Origin: Pseudomonas pseudonitroreducens
GTDB taxonomy: Bacteria; Pseudomonadota; Gammaproteobacteria; Pseudomonadales; Pseudomonadaceae
Assembly (NCBI RefSeq): GCF_021603645.1
Contig: NZ_BQHJ01000020.1
Span: 1-35,857, forward strand
Direction of reading: 5' to 3'
DNA length: 35,857 bases
The translations under genes were made by a program, and so were the position numbers. This document shows positions 1 through 7,490 of the stretch, piece by piece. Within the stretch, counting starts at the first letter, position 1; every line of letters begins with the position of its first letter. A model generated the notes under the pieces. It had not been told where the DNA came from. It ran no database searches and worked only from the letters and a program-made list of their open reading frames with translations.

Positions 1-1478
1 GCCATGCCGAAAGCGGCGTGTTCTACGCCCAGTTGGCCCACGAGCGCTACCTCAACGACCAGCTTCGCCTGAGTGGCGCCAGCAGCAGCGCCGCCCTGGC
101 CCCCGGCCAGGTGCTCAAGGTCGAAGGTGGCGCACCGGCCGCCTTCAGCGACGGCGCGCTGATCGTCCGCACCCACTGCAGCGCCGCCCGCGACCGGAGC
201 TTCGAAGTGCGCTTCGAAGCCATACCGGACGGCACCATCGCCTTCCGCCCGCCAGTGCCGGCCAAACCACGCATCGCCGGCACCGTACCGGCACGCGTCA
301 CCAGCCCGCAGCAGAACGACCCCTACAGCCACATCGATGGCGAAGGGCGCTACCGCGTCAACTTCCTCTTCGATCGCGACACCTGGCCTGCCGGCCGCGA
401 AAGCATGTGGCTGCGCCTGGCACGGCCCTACGCCGGCGACACCCACGGCCTGCACCTGCCACTGCTGGCCGGCACCGAAGTGGCCGTGGCCTTCGAGCAG
501 GGCGACCCGGACCGGCCGTTCATCGCCCACGCCCTGCACACCAACCTCGAACCCGACCACGTCACCATCCACAACCACAAGCGCAACGTCCTGCGCACGC
601 CGGCGAACAACAAGATTCGCCTGGACGACACCCGTGGCCAGGAACACATCAAGGTCAGCACCGAGTATTCCGGCAAAAGCCAGCTCAACCTGGGCCACCT
701 GGTGGATGCGCAGCGCAAGAAGCGTGGCGAAGGTTTCGAGCTGCGCACCGATGGCTGGGGTGCAGTGCGTGCGGGCAAGGGCGTGTTCATCAGCGCCCAC
801 GCCCAACCTGCTGCCCAGGGCGACACGCTGGATATGAACGCCGCCGTTCTCGAATTGCAGGAGTCCCTGGAGCAACTGCGCAACATCGCCCGCGATGCTG
901 CCCTGGCCATGCTCGAAGCCCCGGATCTGCACGCGCCCGAACAACTCAAAGCGGCCCTGGACCTGCTCCAGCAACCGGGCATTCTCGCCTCGGCACCGGC
1001 CGGCATTGCCTTGACCAGCGGCCAGCACCTGCAACTGGCCGCCACACAGAACCTGATTGCCACCGCTGGAAGCAACATGGACGTCAGCGTGGTCAAGCGC
1101 TTCGCCGCTGCGGTCGGCCAGAACATCAGCATCTTCGTGCGCAAGCTCGGCATGAAACTCATCGCCAACCAGGGCCCGGTCAGCATCCAGGCGCAGAACG
1201 ACCGCCTGGAACTACTCGCCCGCAAGGCCGTGGACATCGTCAGCACTGAAAGCGAAATCCACCTCACCGCCACAAAGAAAATCATCCTCAACGCCGGCGG
1301 CAGCTACATCCGCCTGGACCAGCACGGCATCGAATACGGCACCCAGGGCGATCACCTGATCAAGTCGGCGCATTTCGATATGCAGGGGCCGGCCGGCCTA
1401 CATCCAGATGCCCCATTCCTGCCACGCGAACAGAACGGCGAAACGAAGAAAAAATCCAGCTACCCACTGTCGCTCTGA
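1..1478 (+). CDS. vgrG: T6SS spike protein VgrG, C-terminal part (5' end outside window)
   Basis: VgrG trimers form the spike on the T6SS tube and carry effectors into target cells. The reading frame is already open at the left edge (codon phase begins at base 3), so this is the C-terminal part and its start lies outside. About 80-170 residues in, the sequence matches the gp5-like OB-fold spike base (HIDGEGRYRV, FLFDRD, WLRLARPYAG, LPLLAGTEV, FEQGDPDRPFI). Then comes NKIRLDD..GQEHI, followed by a helical stretch and a C-terminal DUF2345 beta region (LTSGQHLQLAA, IRLDQHGIEYGTQGDH). The C-terminal extension is typical of VgrGs that carry a cargo effector. The next gene starts 23 bases downstream on the same strand and encodes a peptidoglycan-hydrolase-like effector, so the two are very likely co-transcribed. 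Base composition is GC-rich like the host. Family assignment is secure; which T6SS cluster it belongs to cannot be seen. Confidence 0.95.
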   Translation, partial: HAESGVFYAQLAHERYLNDQLRLSGASSSAALAPGQVLKVEGGAPAAFSDGALIVRTHCSAARDRSFEVRFEAIPDGTIAFRPPVPAKPRIAGTVPARVTSPQQNDPYSHIDGEGRYRVNFLFDRDTWPAGRESMWLRLARPYAGDTHGLHLPLLAGTEVAVAFEQGDPDRPFIAHALHTNLEPDHVTIHNHKRNVLRTPANNKIRLDDTRGQEHIKVSTEYSGKSQLNLGHLVDAQRKKRGEGFELRTDGWGAVRAGKGVFISAHAQPAAQGDTLDMNAAVLELQESLEQLRNIARDAALAMLEAPDLHAPEQLKAALDLLQQPGILASAPAGIALTSGQHLQLAATQNLIATAGSNMDVSVVKRFAAAVGQNISIFVRKLGMKLIANQGPVSIQAQNDRLELLARKAVDIVSTESEIHLTATKKIILNAGGSYIRLDQHGIEYGTQGDHLIKSAHFDMQGPAGLHPDAPFLPREQNGETKKKSSYPLSL

Positions 1479-1501
1479 AATTAGGCAAAGGAAGCCTGCA
1501 A

Positions 1502-3970
1502 ATGATCATCAGCCCTCCCTTCATCCCCGCCCCCGTAGCGGGGGAAACCGACGAAGCCTTCGTCAATCGTGCCATGCCCGGCGATAACCTCGGCGATGGC
1601 GCCTACCCCCTGAGCTTCGATCTCAACTGGCACGGCGGCATGCACCTCATCGCCCCCCAGGAGAACGGCGAGCCGCTGCCGGTACGCGCCATCGCGGACG
1701 GCAAGCTGGTCTACTTCCGCGCCCCCACCGCCAAGACCAACGGCGAACATCACGCGCTCAAGTATCGAATCGCACAAAGCGTGGACGACGGCTGGACCGA
1801 CAACGGCTGCATCGTCCTGCGCCACGAAACCGAGATCGGTGAAGGCGAACGCGGGCAGGTGGTGTTCTTCTCGATCTACATGCACCTGTCGAAAATCAAC
1901 ATTCCCCACCCCCAACTCAACCAGCGCATCTACCGCAAAGACAGCATCGGCGAAGCCGGCCAGATATACGGCAGCACCGGCAAGATTCACTTCGAAATCA
2001 TCGCCGGCGACAGCCAGATCGCCCACCTCACCGGCCGCAACCAGCGCGACCTCGACTACCAGAACCAGGATGGCCGCACTGATAGTTGCTGGGGCGACAT
2101 GTACTTCTTCGTCCCTAACACGCTCCAGGGTTACGCCTCACCGCCAGCAAACCTTACGCAAACCACCAACTCCGCAGAAGTCATCTACAACAGCCCGGAA
2201 CTGACCGGAGCCTGGAACAGTGAAAGCGGCTTCGCCGGGAGCGAAGGCTACAGCCCGACAGTGGCCGAACAACTGAGCCAGGGCCTCATCGTCCGCATGA
2301 CGTACGACAGGGGTCAATGCCGGCTGACCACCTACTGCGTCAACGGCGAACTGATTGGCACCCGGCAGGAAGACGCGGACTTCGAATACAACCTCTACAC
2401 CACCGCCACCCGCCGCTACCCCGGCTGCCCCAGTGCCGGCTATGAACTACTGCGCTTCGGCCGCGTGCTGGGGCCAGATGCCCTGCAACCGGCCAACGCC
2501 GCGCATTGGCGGAAAATCTGCTTGCTACCCCGCTCCGAGGCCGGCGAAACAGAACGCAGCGCCTGGTTCAACCTCAACGCCCCCGGCGTCACCAAATTCA
2601 GCGACGCCGACTTCCCCCACTGGATGGGCTGGCGCCTGATCAGCGATGACGACGACTTCGACAGTCACTGCCAGTCCGACTACATCCGAGACCAGCTCGA
2701 ACCTCAGAGTTACCTGACCAACCCTCCCCCACGAAAACCCGACGCCGCCACCATTGCCACCTCGGCGGAATACGACAGCATGTCTGACGGCGACCGGCTG
2801 CGGTTGTCCGAGCAGTACGTGACCGAGAGGGAACTGAACACGGCCCGGCTGCAAGCCCCTGAGAATCAGCGCAAGCTCAAACGTCTGATCTGCAGGTTCC
2901 CCACTGAATGGGCAAAGAATGACTTTGAGGATCGCTATGGATGGCTGAAGCGGGTCGCGGATGGCGGGCCTATGCCGGAAGGGGACTTCCTGAAGCTTGA
3001 GAAGCACCATCAGGCGTTGGCTTTTTGGGAGGAGGCTGGCTTAGAGGGGATAGAAAGTAAGCATTGGCATTTTCCGGCCAAGGAATTTACTGTCCATCTT
3101 CGACAGACACTCTGGTTAAGCAAGCAAGAAATTAAGCAACTCATTCCGCGACATGCACTTCGAAAGACGAGTGCAACACAATACGCGTGGGAAGCCATTG
3201 GCACAAACCTTGACTCCCCAATAGCGACAATCGAAAAAAATAGAAAAAATTTAAACAAAACACTCAGAAAGTACGGAATTAATACACCCATGCGTATTGC
3301 ATCATTCATGGGGAATGCGATTCAAGAGACAACTTGGACTAGTAGACTCTCGGAAAGTGGGGGCACAAGCCTTTGGTACGCTCCTTGGCATGGCAGAGGA
3401 TTCCTGCAACTTACTAGCCCAAGCAACTATATAGACTATTGGCGTTACAGAGGCAGATCCGTTCCCGAGCCTCTTAAAATATCACTAAGCAATGCATATA
3501 ATGCCATTTACTTACTACCACCCAACCAAAGAAACAATAACACTTTGCAGGACACAAATTTCCCACAACTAACACAAGAAATGCGGCAGTGGCGCGAGAG
3601 CATTAGCGGCGTAGGAGATGAGCAAGAAGACTTAATATCTCCATCAGACAGCGCAGGCTTCTACTGGGCATCAAAGAAGATGGCAAAATATGCCGACTCT
3701 CCACATGAACTAGAACGAGTCCAAGTCCAATCCAATCATGGACCAAAAGTATACTACCGCTCCATCAGCTTTTGGAAAGCAAGCGCTGCCATAAATCTTC
3801 CATCAGCAATTAATACAATCTATAGCAATTCTTTGAACGGCTTCGACTCGCGCTGCTGTGCATATGGATACTCAATAGCGACTTTAACAGAGAAAAACTT
3901 CCCAGACCACGCAGGGCAATTGACGCTAACATTCCCTGATGGATATACAGCACGGAGAGAGCAAACATGA
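1502..3970 (+). CDS. T6SS cargo effector: M23-like peptidase domain plus GH19 lysozyme-like domain
   Basis: 822 residues, probably a peptidoglycan-degrading T6SS effector acting in the target periplasm. It begins just after vgrG with a GGAAG ribosome site. Residues about 40-170 resemble an M23 (LytM) endopeptidase: H44GGMH48, then PVRAIADGKLV, YMHLS with H128, and KIHFEI with H163. The usual Asp of the first zinc motif is His48 and the first His of the final HxH is Lys161. Residues about 590-770 resemble GH19 lysozyme/chitinase: GNAIQET with candidate catalytic Glu609, and GRGFLQLT at 631-638. A WHFPxxEF linker precedes the second domain. GC-rich host-like codons run to about base 3050 (codon ~516), after which the gene is AT-rich, so the toxic C-terminus looks acquired as a module. 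There is no signal peptide, as expected for VgrG delivery. The domain plan recalls the bifunctional amidase/lysozyme effector TseP of Aeromonas; that comparison is from memory. Its stop overlaps the next start (ATGA). Confidence 0.85.
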   Translation: MIISPPFIPAPVAGETDEAFVNRAMPGDNLGDGAYPLSFDLNWHGGMHLIAPQENGEPLPVRAIADGKLVYFRAPTAKTNGEHHALKYRIAQSVDDGWTDNGCIVLRHETEIGEGERGQVVFFSIYMHLSKINIPHPQLNQRIYRKDSIGEAGQIYGSTGKIHFEIIAGDSQIAHLTGRNQRDLDYQNQDGRTDSCWGDMYFFVPNTLQGYASPPANLTQTTNSAEVIYNSPELTGAWNSESGFAGSEGYSPTVAEQLSQGLIVRMTYDRGQCRLTTYCVNGELIGTRQEDADFEYNLYTTATRRYPGCPSAGYELLRFGRVLGPDALQPANAAHWRKICLLPRSEAGETERSAWFNLNAPGVTKFSDADFPHWMGWRLISDDDDFDSHCQSDYIRDQLEPQSYLTNPPPRKPDAATIATSAEYDSMSDGDRLRLSEQYVTERELNTARLQAPENQRKLKRLICRFPTEWAKNDFEDRYGWLKRVADGGPMPEGDFLKLEKHHQALAFWEEAGLEGIESKHWHFPAKEFTVHLRQTLWLSKQEIKQLIPRHALRKTSATQYAWEAIGTNLDSPIATIEKNRKNLNKTLRKYGINTPMRIASFMGNAIQETTWTSRLSESGGTSLWYAPWHGRGFLQLTSPSNYIDYWRYRGRSVPEPLKISLSNAYNAIYLLPPNQRNNNTLQDTNFPQLTQEMRQWRESISGVGDEQEDLISPSDSAGFYWASKKMAKYADSPHELERVQVQSNHGPKVYYRSISFWKASAAINLPSAINTIYSNSLNGFDSRCCAYGYSIATLTEKNFPDHAGQLTLTFPDGYTARREQT

Positions 3971-4512
3971 GAAAACATACCTTTTCGCTATTAATAGCTT
4001 GCATTCCTCCTGCGTACGGAAGCGATGCCGAACCTCCACACCATGAACCTAGATTCATATCTAAAGAATCACCAACAGAATACATTTCATCAGCAAGTCA
4101 AGATTGCGAGGTAAACTTTCTAGACGACAAACAAAGCAACCATTCAAATGATGAATACCTTAAATATTATTCCCCTATCAAATCTTGGTCCTGCGTTAAT
4201 GCTGGCGAAGCTCTTCAGTACGGATATGAAACAGATGACATCAAGGTCATTTATTCCTACAAGAGCAACTTATGGAAATTGAAAAGCCAACCTCAAAGCA
4301 ACAAAAAAAACATTGCGAGAATTTACAATATAAAATCCCAAAACTCCAAGGGATACTTAATAACAACAGCCCTCCACCCATACAACTTCCACTTCTGCAT
4401 GACACATAATTATCAAGCTCTATGTGGCGATGGCCAAATCACCACAAGCAACATTGAGGAAACAGTAAGATTAAAAAAAATCCTAAGCAGCTTTAAATTC
4501 AAAAGCAATTAA
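3967..4512 (+). CDS. Candidate periplasmic immunity protein 1
   Basis: 181-residue protein of no recognised family. Its ATG overlaps the effector stop (ATGA), which implies translational coupling and is typical of a cognate immunity gene. The N-terminus (MRKHTFSLLIACIPPAYGS) looks like a short signal peptide cut near AYG/SDA, placing the protein in the periplasm, where a peptidoglycan-cutting toxin would act. The C-terminal half (KGYLITTALHP, FHFCMTH, LCGDGQI, then a helix ending SSFKF) matches in order and spacing the C-terminus of the next gene product, so the two look like diverged paralogues. The gene is strongly AT-rich, unlike the genome. The immunity role is inferred from position, coupling and the signal peptide. 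Confidence 0.7.
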   Translation: MRKHTFSLLIACIPPAYGSDAEPPHHEPRFISKESPTEYISSASQDCEVNFLDDKQSNHSNDEYLKYYSPIKSWSCVNAGEALQYGYETDDIKVIYSYKSNLWKLKSQPQSNKKNIARIYNIKSQNSKGYLITTALHPYNFHFCMTHNYQALCGDGQITTSNIEETVRLKKILSSFKFKSN

Positions 4513-4545
4513 ACTGAGAGACATCATAGAAAATATAATAAAACC

Positions 4546-5268
4546 ATGAAGCAGACAATTTTATCGAGGATTGTTTTTGTAATTTTTATTAGCACGCCAA
4601 TACCCCCGATCTCTTGCTTAGCAAGAACGCCTGCACTTGGAAATAGACCAGGGGAAATCAGGATCACTAGCCAAACTGGACTAGTCGAAATCAGACAAGA
4701 TGAGTGCAACTACTCTGCACACATAAACAGCAATCAGACCATAATCCACAACACTCCAGATATCATTATTCATGAAAGCACGCCAGCAATAATCCCAAAA
4801 CTCACACCCTACCTGTGGCAGCCAGAAACTTATTCAGGGTATGACTGGAGTTTCAAAAACCCAGGCCGTAAAAACCTGAGGTGGTTCGGGCTGATATGTG
4901 AATCCGCAGAAAACCTCCCATTTCTTAAAGAAGACAAGCTCGCAACAGGACTTGGAAACAATGAAATAATTGAATCAAACAAGCGAAAGTGCCCAGCCGA
5001 CCTTGTTAACGGAAAGTTCACACTCACTCAAGAACTTGATTCGGACAAAAAATATACAATAGAGCGCATTACTAATAGTAACTGGACAGGATTTCTTGTT
5101 CTTCATAGATCAAAATCCAAGAACAAGTACGATCAAATGCGTTTCTGTCTTTTGCACGATGACATAGTCTTGATTGGCAGCACTGAAAATATGCAGCCTG
5201 CGCCGATGCTAGATGAAAAATTCCGAACAATGGTCATTGAGTTTATAAATTCAATTAAATTCCAATGA
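4546..5268 (+). CDS. Candidate periplasmic immunity protein 2, paralogue of the preceding gene
   Basis: 240 residues, no recognised family. The hydrophobic N-terminus (MKQTILSRIVFVIFIS) is a signal peptide, with the mature protein starting near residues 24-27. A weak lipobox-like PISC is present but does not fit the consensus well. The C-terminus (GFLVLHRS, MRFCLLHDD, LIGSTENM, then INSIKF) aligns with the preceding protein's GYLITTAL, FHFCMTH, LCGDGQI and SSFKF, which supports a tandem duplication followed by divergence. Only 33 bases separate the two genes. I see no clear Shine-Dalgarno before the ATG; a TATAAT hexamer lies at 4534-4539. AT-rich like its neighbours. It may neutralise a variant toxin or the same toxin; this is inference. 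Confidence 0.65.
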   Translation: MKQTILSRIVFVIFISTPIPPISCLARTPALGNRPGEIRITSQTGLVEIRQDECNYSAHINSNQTIIHNTPDIIIHESTPAIIPKLTPYLWQPETYSGYDWSFKNPGRKNLRWFGLICESAENLPFLKEDKLATGLGNNEIIESNKRKCPADLVNGKFTLTQELDSDKKYTIERITNSNWTGFLVLHRSKSKNKYDQMRFCLLHDDIVLIGSTENMQPAPMLDEKFRTMVIEFINSIKFQ

Positions 5269-5365
5269 CAAAGAATAATTATCGAATTTATATTCAAATT
5301 CCAGCCATGAAAAACTGGACACTTTAAAGAATAAAATAAACCCTCTACTTTTCGCACAAAGCACC

Positions 5366-5917
5366 ATGAAACGCCTAATAATTTTTTTCATCACAATAGC
5401 GCCCCCACAAATAGCACTGACATTAGAATGCAAAGAAAAACAAAACTCCTATCAAGTCCACAAATGCGACAATCAAAAGCTATGCATAACCAATAATGGT
5501 AAAACGAACATATTAGATCAGGGGATATCAGATAATGACATAATCTCTTGCATTGATGTTAATTTTGACGGGTATCAGGATATTATTGTAACTCACCCAC
5601 CTTCAGGACAGACGCAGGCATCGTCAGTATTTATATACGAAAATAAAAATCATAACTTCAGAAAGAGCGAAGAAATAAGCAACCTGCCGTGCTTAAAAAT
5701 AGACCCAATCAAGCAGCTAGTATCTGGAACCTGCTTTTCATCAAGCAACTGTGACAAATGGATAGAAAAATATAGATTCAGACCCGATGGACAGTTACAG
5801 ATCACACAAATTGAAGGGACGTACTGCGACCCAACTAACGGAAATTCATTTAGCCACATCGAAACCTATAAAAATGGTCGAATACTCAACAAACAGATCA
5901 AAAAGCTGAGCGAGTAA
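5366..5917 (+). CDS. XAC2610-like secreted protein, candidate lysozyme-effector immunity protein
   Basis: 183 residues with a signal peptide (MKRLIIFFITIAPPQIALT, cut near LT/LEC). A central motif CIDVNFDGYQDIIV matches the calcium-loop-like DxNFDGYxDL signature of the XAC2610 family. In Xanthomonas, XAC2610 is the periplasmic inhibitor of a GH19-type peptidoglycan hydrolase effector of the killing type IV system. That fits the GH19-like domain encoded upstream here. The remaining cysteines (about seven in the mature protein) suggest disulfides in the periplasm. It lies 97 bases after the previous gene in the same orientation, in the same AT-rich island, and is followed by a strong terminator at 6028-6059. 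No clear Shine-Dalgarno is visible. The family link rests on this motif and length, and the immunity role is inferred. Confidence 0.7.
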   Translation: MKRLIIFFITIAPPQIALTLECKEKQNSYQVHKCDNQKLCITNNGKTNILDQGISDNDIISCIDVNFDGYQDIIVTHPPSGQTQASSVFIYENKNHNFRKSEEISNLPCLKIDPIKQLVSGTCFSSSNCDKWIEKYRFRPDGQLQITQIEGTYCDPTNGNSFSHIETYKNGRILNKQIKKLSE

Positions 5918-6027
5918 TATAGAGACATAAAAGAAAAATTGGATATATTTATCTACCACTACTTCCCTCCAACACCTGCAGTTCTTAGAGAAAATACGTC
6001 TGCTATATTTAGCCCCCAAGAATACAA

Positions 6028-6059
6028 AAGGCCCGGCGGGTTTCCCCACCGGGCCTTTT
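6028..6059. terminator. Bidirectional Rho-independent terminator
   Basis: GGCCCGGCGGG and CCCACCGGGCC form a GC-rich hairpin with one mismatch and a TTTC loop. It is flanked by AAAA on the left and TTTT on the right, so it can end transcription from both sides. It separates the plus-strand toxin/immunity genes from the convergent minus-strand Met-rich gene that stops at 6078. Confidence 0.9.
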
Positions 6060-6077
6060 CGCTTTAGCGCCCCGCGA

Positions 6078-6593
6078 TCAGCAGGTGCAGCACATCATCG
6101 GCATGCCGTTGCAGCTCATCATCATGGGCATGCCGCAGTCCATCATCTTGTTCATCAGCATGCAGCAGTTCTTCAGCATGTCCATGCTGATGCCCTGCAT
6201 GGGCATCATCCTGCACAGCATCATGTCGCCCTGCATGGAGCACTCCATCATGCACTTCATGGCGGGCATGCCCATGTTCATGCCCATTATCGGCATGGGC
6301 ATCATCGGGTTCATCATGCCCATCATCGGCATCATGGCCATGGCGGGCTGGGACAGGCCCATCATCATCAGGTTGCCGCAGTGCATCATCATCGGCATGC
6401 CGCAGTTCATCATCATCGCCATCATCTCGGCGCTGTTGCGGAACATGGCCATTTCCATGCCCATGGCCGGCTTCATGCGGCACAGCATGCCGTCGTCGAG
6501 CATCTCGCATTCCATGGTCGCCATCATCATCGGCATGCCCATCATCGGCATCATGGTGTTGGTGTTCATCGGCATCTGCATGGCGTTCATCAT
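6078..6593 (-). CDS. Met/Cys-rich protein with two tandem modules (possible soft-metal binder)
   Basis: 171 residues, of which I count 69 Met (40%) and 14 Cys. There is no hydrophobic signal peptide, so it is probably cytoplasmic. It contains two copies of one module, starting near residues 27 and 115. The shared pattern is MEC-x-M, then MLCRM-x-P, then a stretch with M-x-M, then CGMPMMM, ending in a further Cys/Met cluster; the C-terminus is MCCTC. Clustered thioether and thiol ligands are typical of copper(I)- or silver-binding proteins, but I know of no characterised family to assign. The start is supported by AGGGAG seven bases upstream and a good sigma-70 promoter at 6642-6669. The opposite strand is also open over this stretch because the CAT/ATG repeats are symmetric, but it has no ribosome site. 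The gene is real in my view; the metal role is inference. Confidence 0.75.
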   Translation of the reverse strand: MMNAMQMPMNTNTMMPMMGMPMMMATMECEMLDDGMLCRMKPAMGMEMAMFRNSAEMMAMMMNCGMPMMMHCGNLMMMGLSQPAMAMMPMMGMMNPMMPMPIMGMNMGMPAMKCMMECSMQGDMMLCRMMPMQGISMDMLKNCCMLMNKMMDCGMPMMMSCNGMPMMCCTC

Positions 6594-6641
6594 GGTGGAG
6601 CTCCCTGAATCGATTGGAATGAAGTGCTGCGAATGGGGCCG

Positions 6642-6669
6642 ATTCTAGGAAGGCGCGGCGACGGGACAA
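6642..6669 (-). promoter_or_regulatory. Sigma-70 promoter of the Met-rich gene
   Basis: On the minus strand TTGTCC (6664-6669) is followed after 16 bases by TAGAAT (6642-6647). It lies about 50 bases upstream of the start codon at 6593. No operator-like palindrome of the CueR or CopR type was recognised over it. Confidence 0.6.
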
Positions 6670-7031
6670 GATGGCGGGGGAGCGGCGGTTTCTGTCGTGT
6701 CTTCTCGCGATTCGGGTTCAATGATGGCGGTGTTGTTCGCAGTAGCTTCAGTAACGACGCTTAAACGAATTCCAGAGAATCCCTGGAGTGATTTTCGGCA
6801 ACATGGATATCCCATTCCATGCTTAGCAAAGAACCGTAGTGAATATTGAATCTAACCAACTCGCAAAAACTTTACGAATGGCTGTGATGCAGGTTCTAGA
6901 GCGCTTCGACACCGATTACAGAAACGCAAAATCAGGCATATGAGAATGCGTTTTTAATATTTAAGGAAATAACAGGCGAGCTTCTATAGTGGCGGTTTGG
7001 TCCAACTGTCATCCCATCGCAAGGAAGTCCC
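6670..7031. other. Intergenic region between divergent genes
   Basis: No gene recognised. It separates the minus-strand Met-rich gene from the plus-strand DUF3574 lipoprotein gene. The right half (about 6830-6990) is AT-rich and likely holds the plus-strand promoter; a TATAGT hexamer sits at about 6985-6990, with no convincing -35 box. AAGGAAG directly precedes the ATG at 7032. Confidence 0.4.
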
Positions 7032-7490
7032 ATGCTCCGCCACCTGCTCGCCGCCAGCCTCGCCCTGGCGCTGTTCGGCTGCGCCACCCCGCCCGCTCCT
7101 TCTGTCCATACCACCAACCCTTCCACTTCCACCCTGCAGGGCGACCCCACGCGGCCGGCGCAGGCGCAGTGGCTGCGCACCGAGTTGTATTTCGCGCTGG
7201 GCCAGGAGAACGGCAAGGAGAAGATCAGCGAGCAGCGCTGGCGGCAGTTCCTCGACCAGGAAGTGACGCCGCGCTTCCCGGACGGCTTTACCGCCTATGA
7301 CGCCTACGGCCAGTGGCGTGACCATGGCGCGCCGGCGCCGGAGCGCTTGAGCACCAAGGTGATCGTGATCCTGCATGAGGACAGCGCAGCGCGCGGCCAG
7401 GATATCGAGGCGATCCGCCTGGCGTGGAAGCGCATCACTGGCGACCTCTCCGTGCTGCGGCTGTCGCAACCGGCGCAGGTTTCCTTCTGA
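7032..7490 (+). CDS. DUF3574 domain lipoprotein
   Basis: 152 residues. The signal peptide ends in a lipobox (LFGC, Cys17), so the protein is probably anchored in a membrane facing the periplasm. The domain begins at LRTELYF and carries EVTPRFPDG, GQWR and VIVILHED, the hallmarks of DUF3574, a family of unknown function. The start is supported by AAGGAAG. Its stop overlaps the start of speE (ATGA at 7488-7492), so the two are translationally coupled. A second DUF3574 gene lies on the other side of speE on the opposite strand. Confidence 0.85.
   Translation: MLRHLLAASLALALFGCATPPAPSVHTTNPSTSTLQGDPTRPAQAQWLRTELYFALGQENGKEKISEQRWRQFLDQEVTPRFPDGFTAYDAYGQWRDHGAPAPERLSTKVIVILHEDSAARGQDIEAIRLAWKRITGDLSVLRLSQPAQVSF

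Noticed and set aside
6100-6600. Dense short repeats of GGCATCATC type suggesting a CRISPR or tandem-repeat array
   Set aside because: There is no constant repeat length and no spacers. The repeats are explained by Met- and Gly-Met-rich coding on the minus strand.
6085-6648. Plus-strand open frame over the Met-rich gene with an Ile/Met-rich, membrane-like translation
   Set aside because: Caused by the near-symmetry of CAT/ATG-rich codons. It has no ribosome site or promoter, while the minus strand has both plus a duplicated Cys pattern.
6690-6740. GGTTCAA-like string resembling a tRNA T-arm
   Set aside because: No matching acceptor, D or anticodon arms around it.
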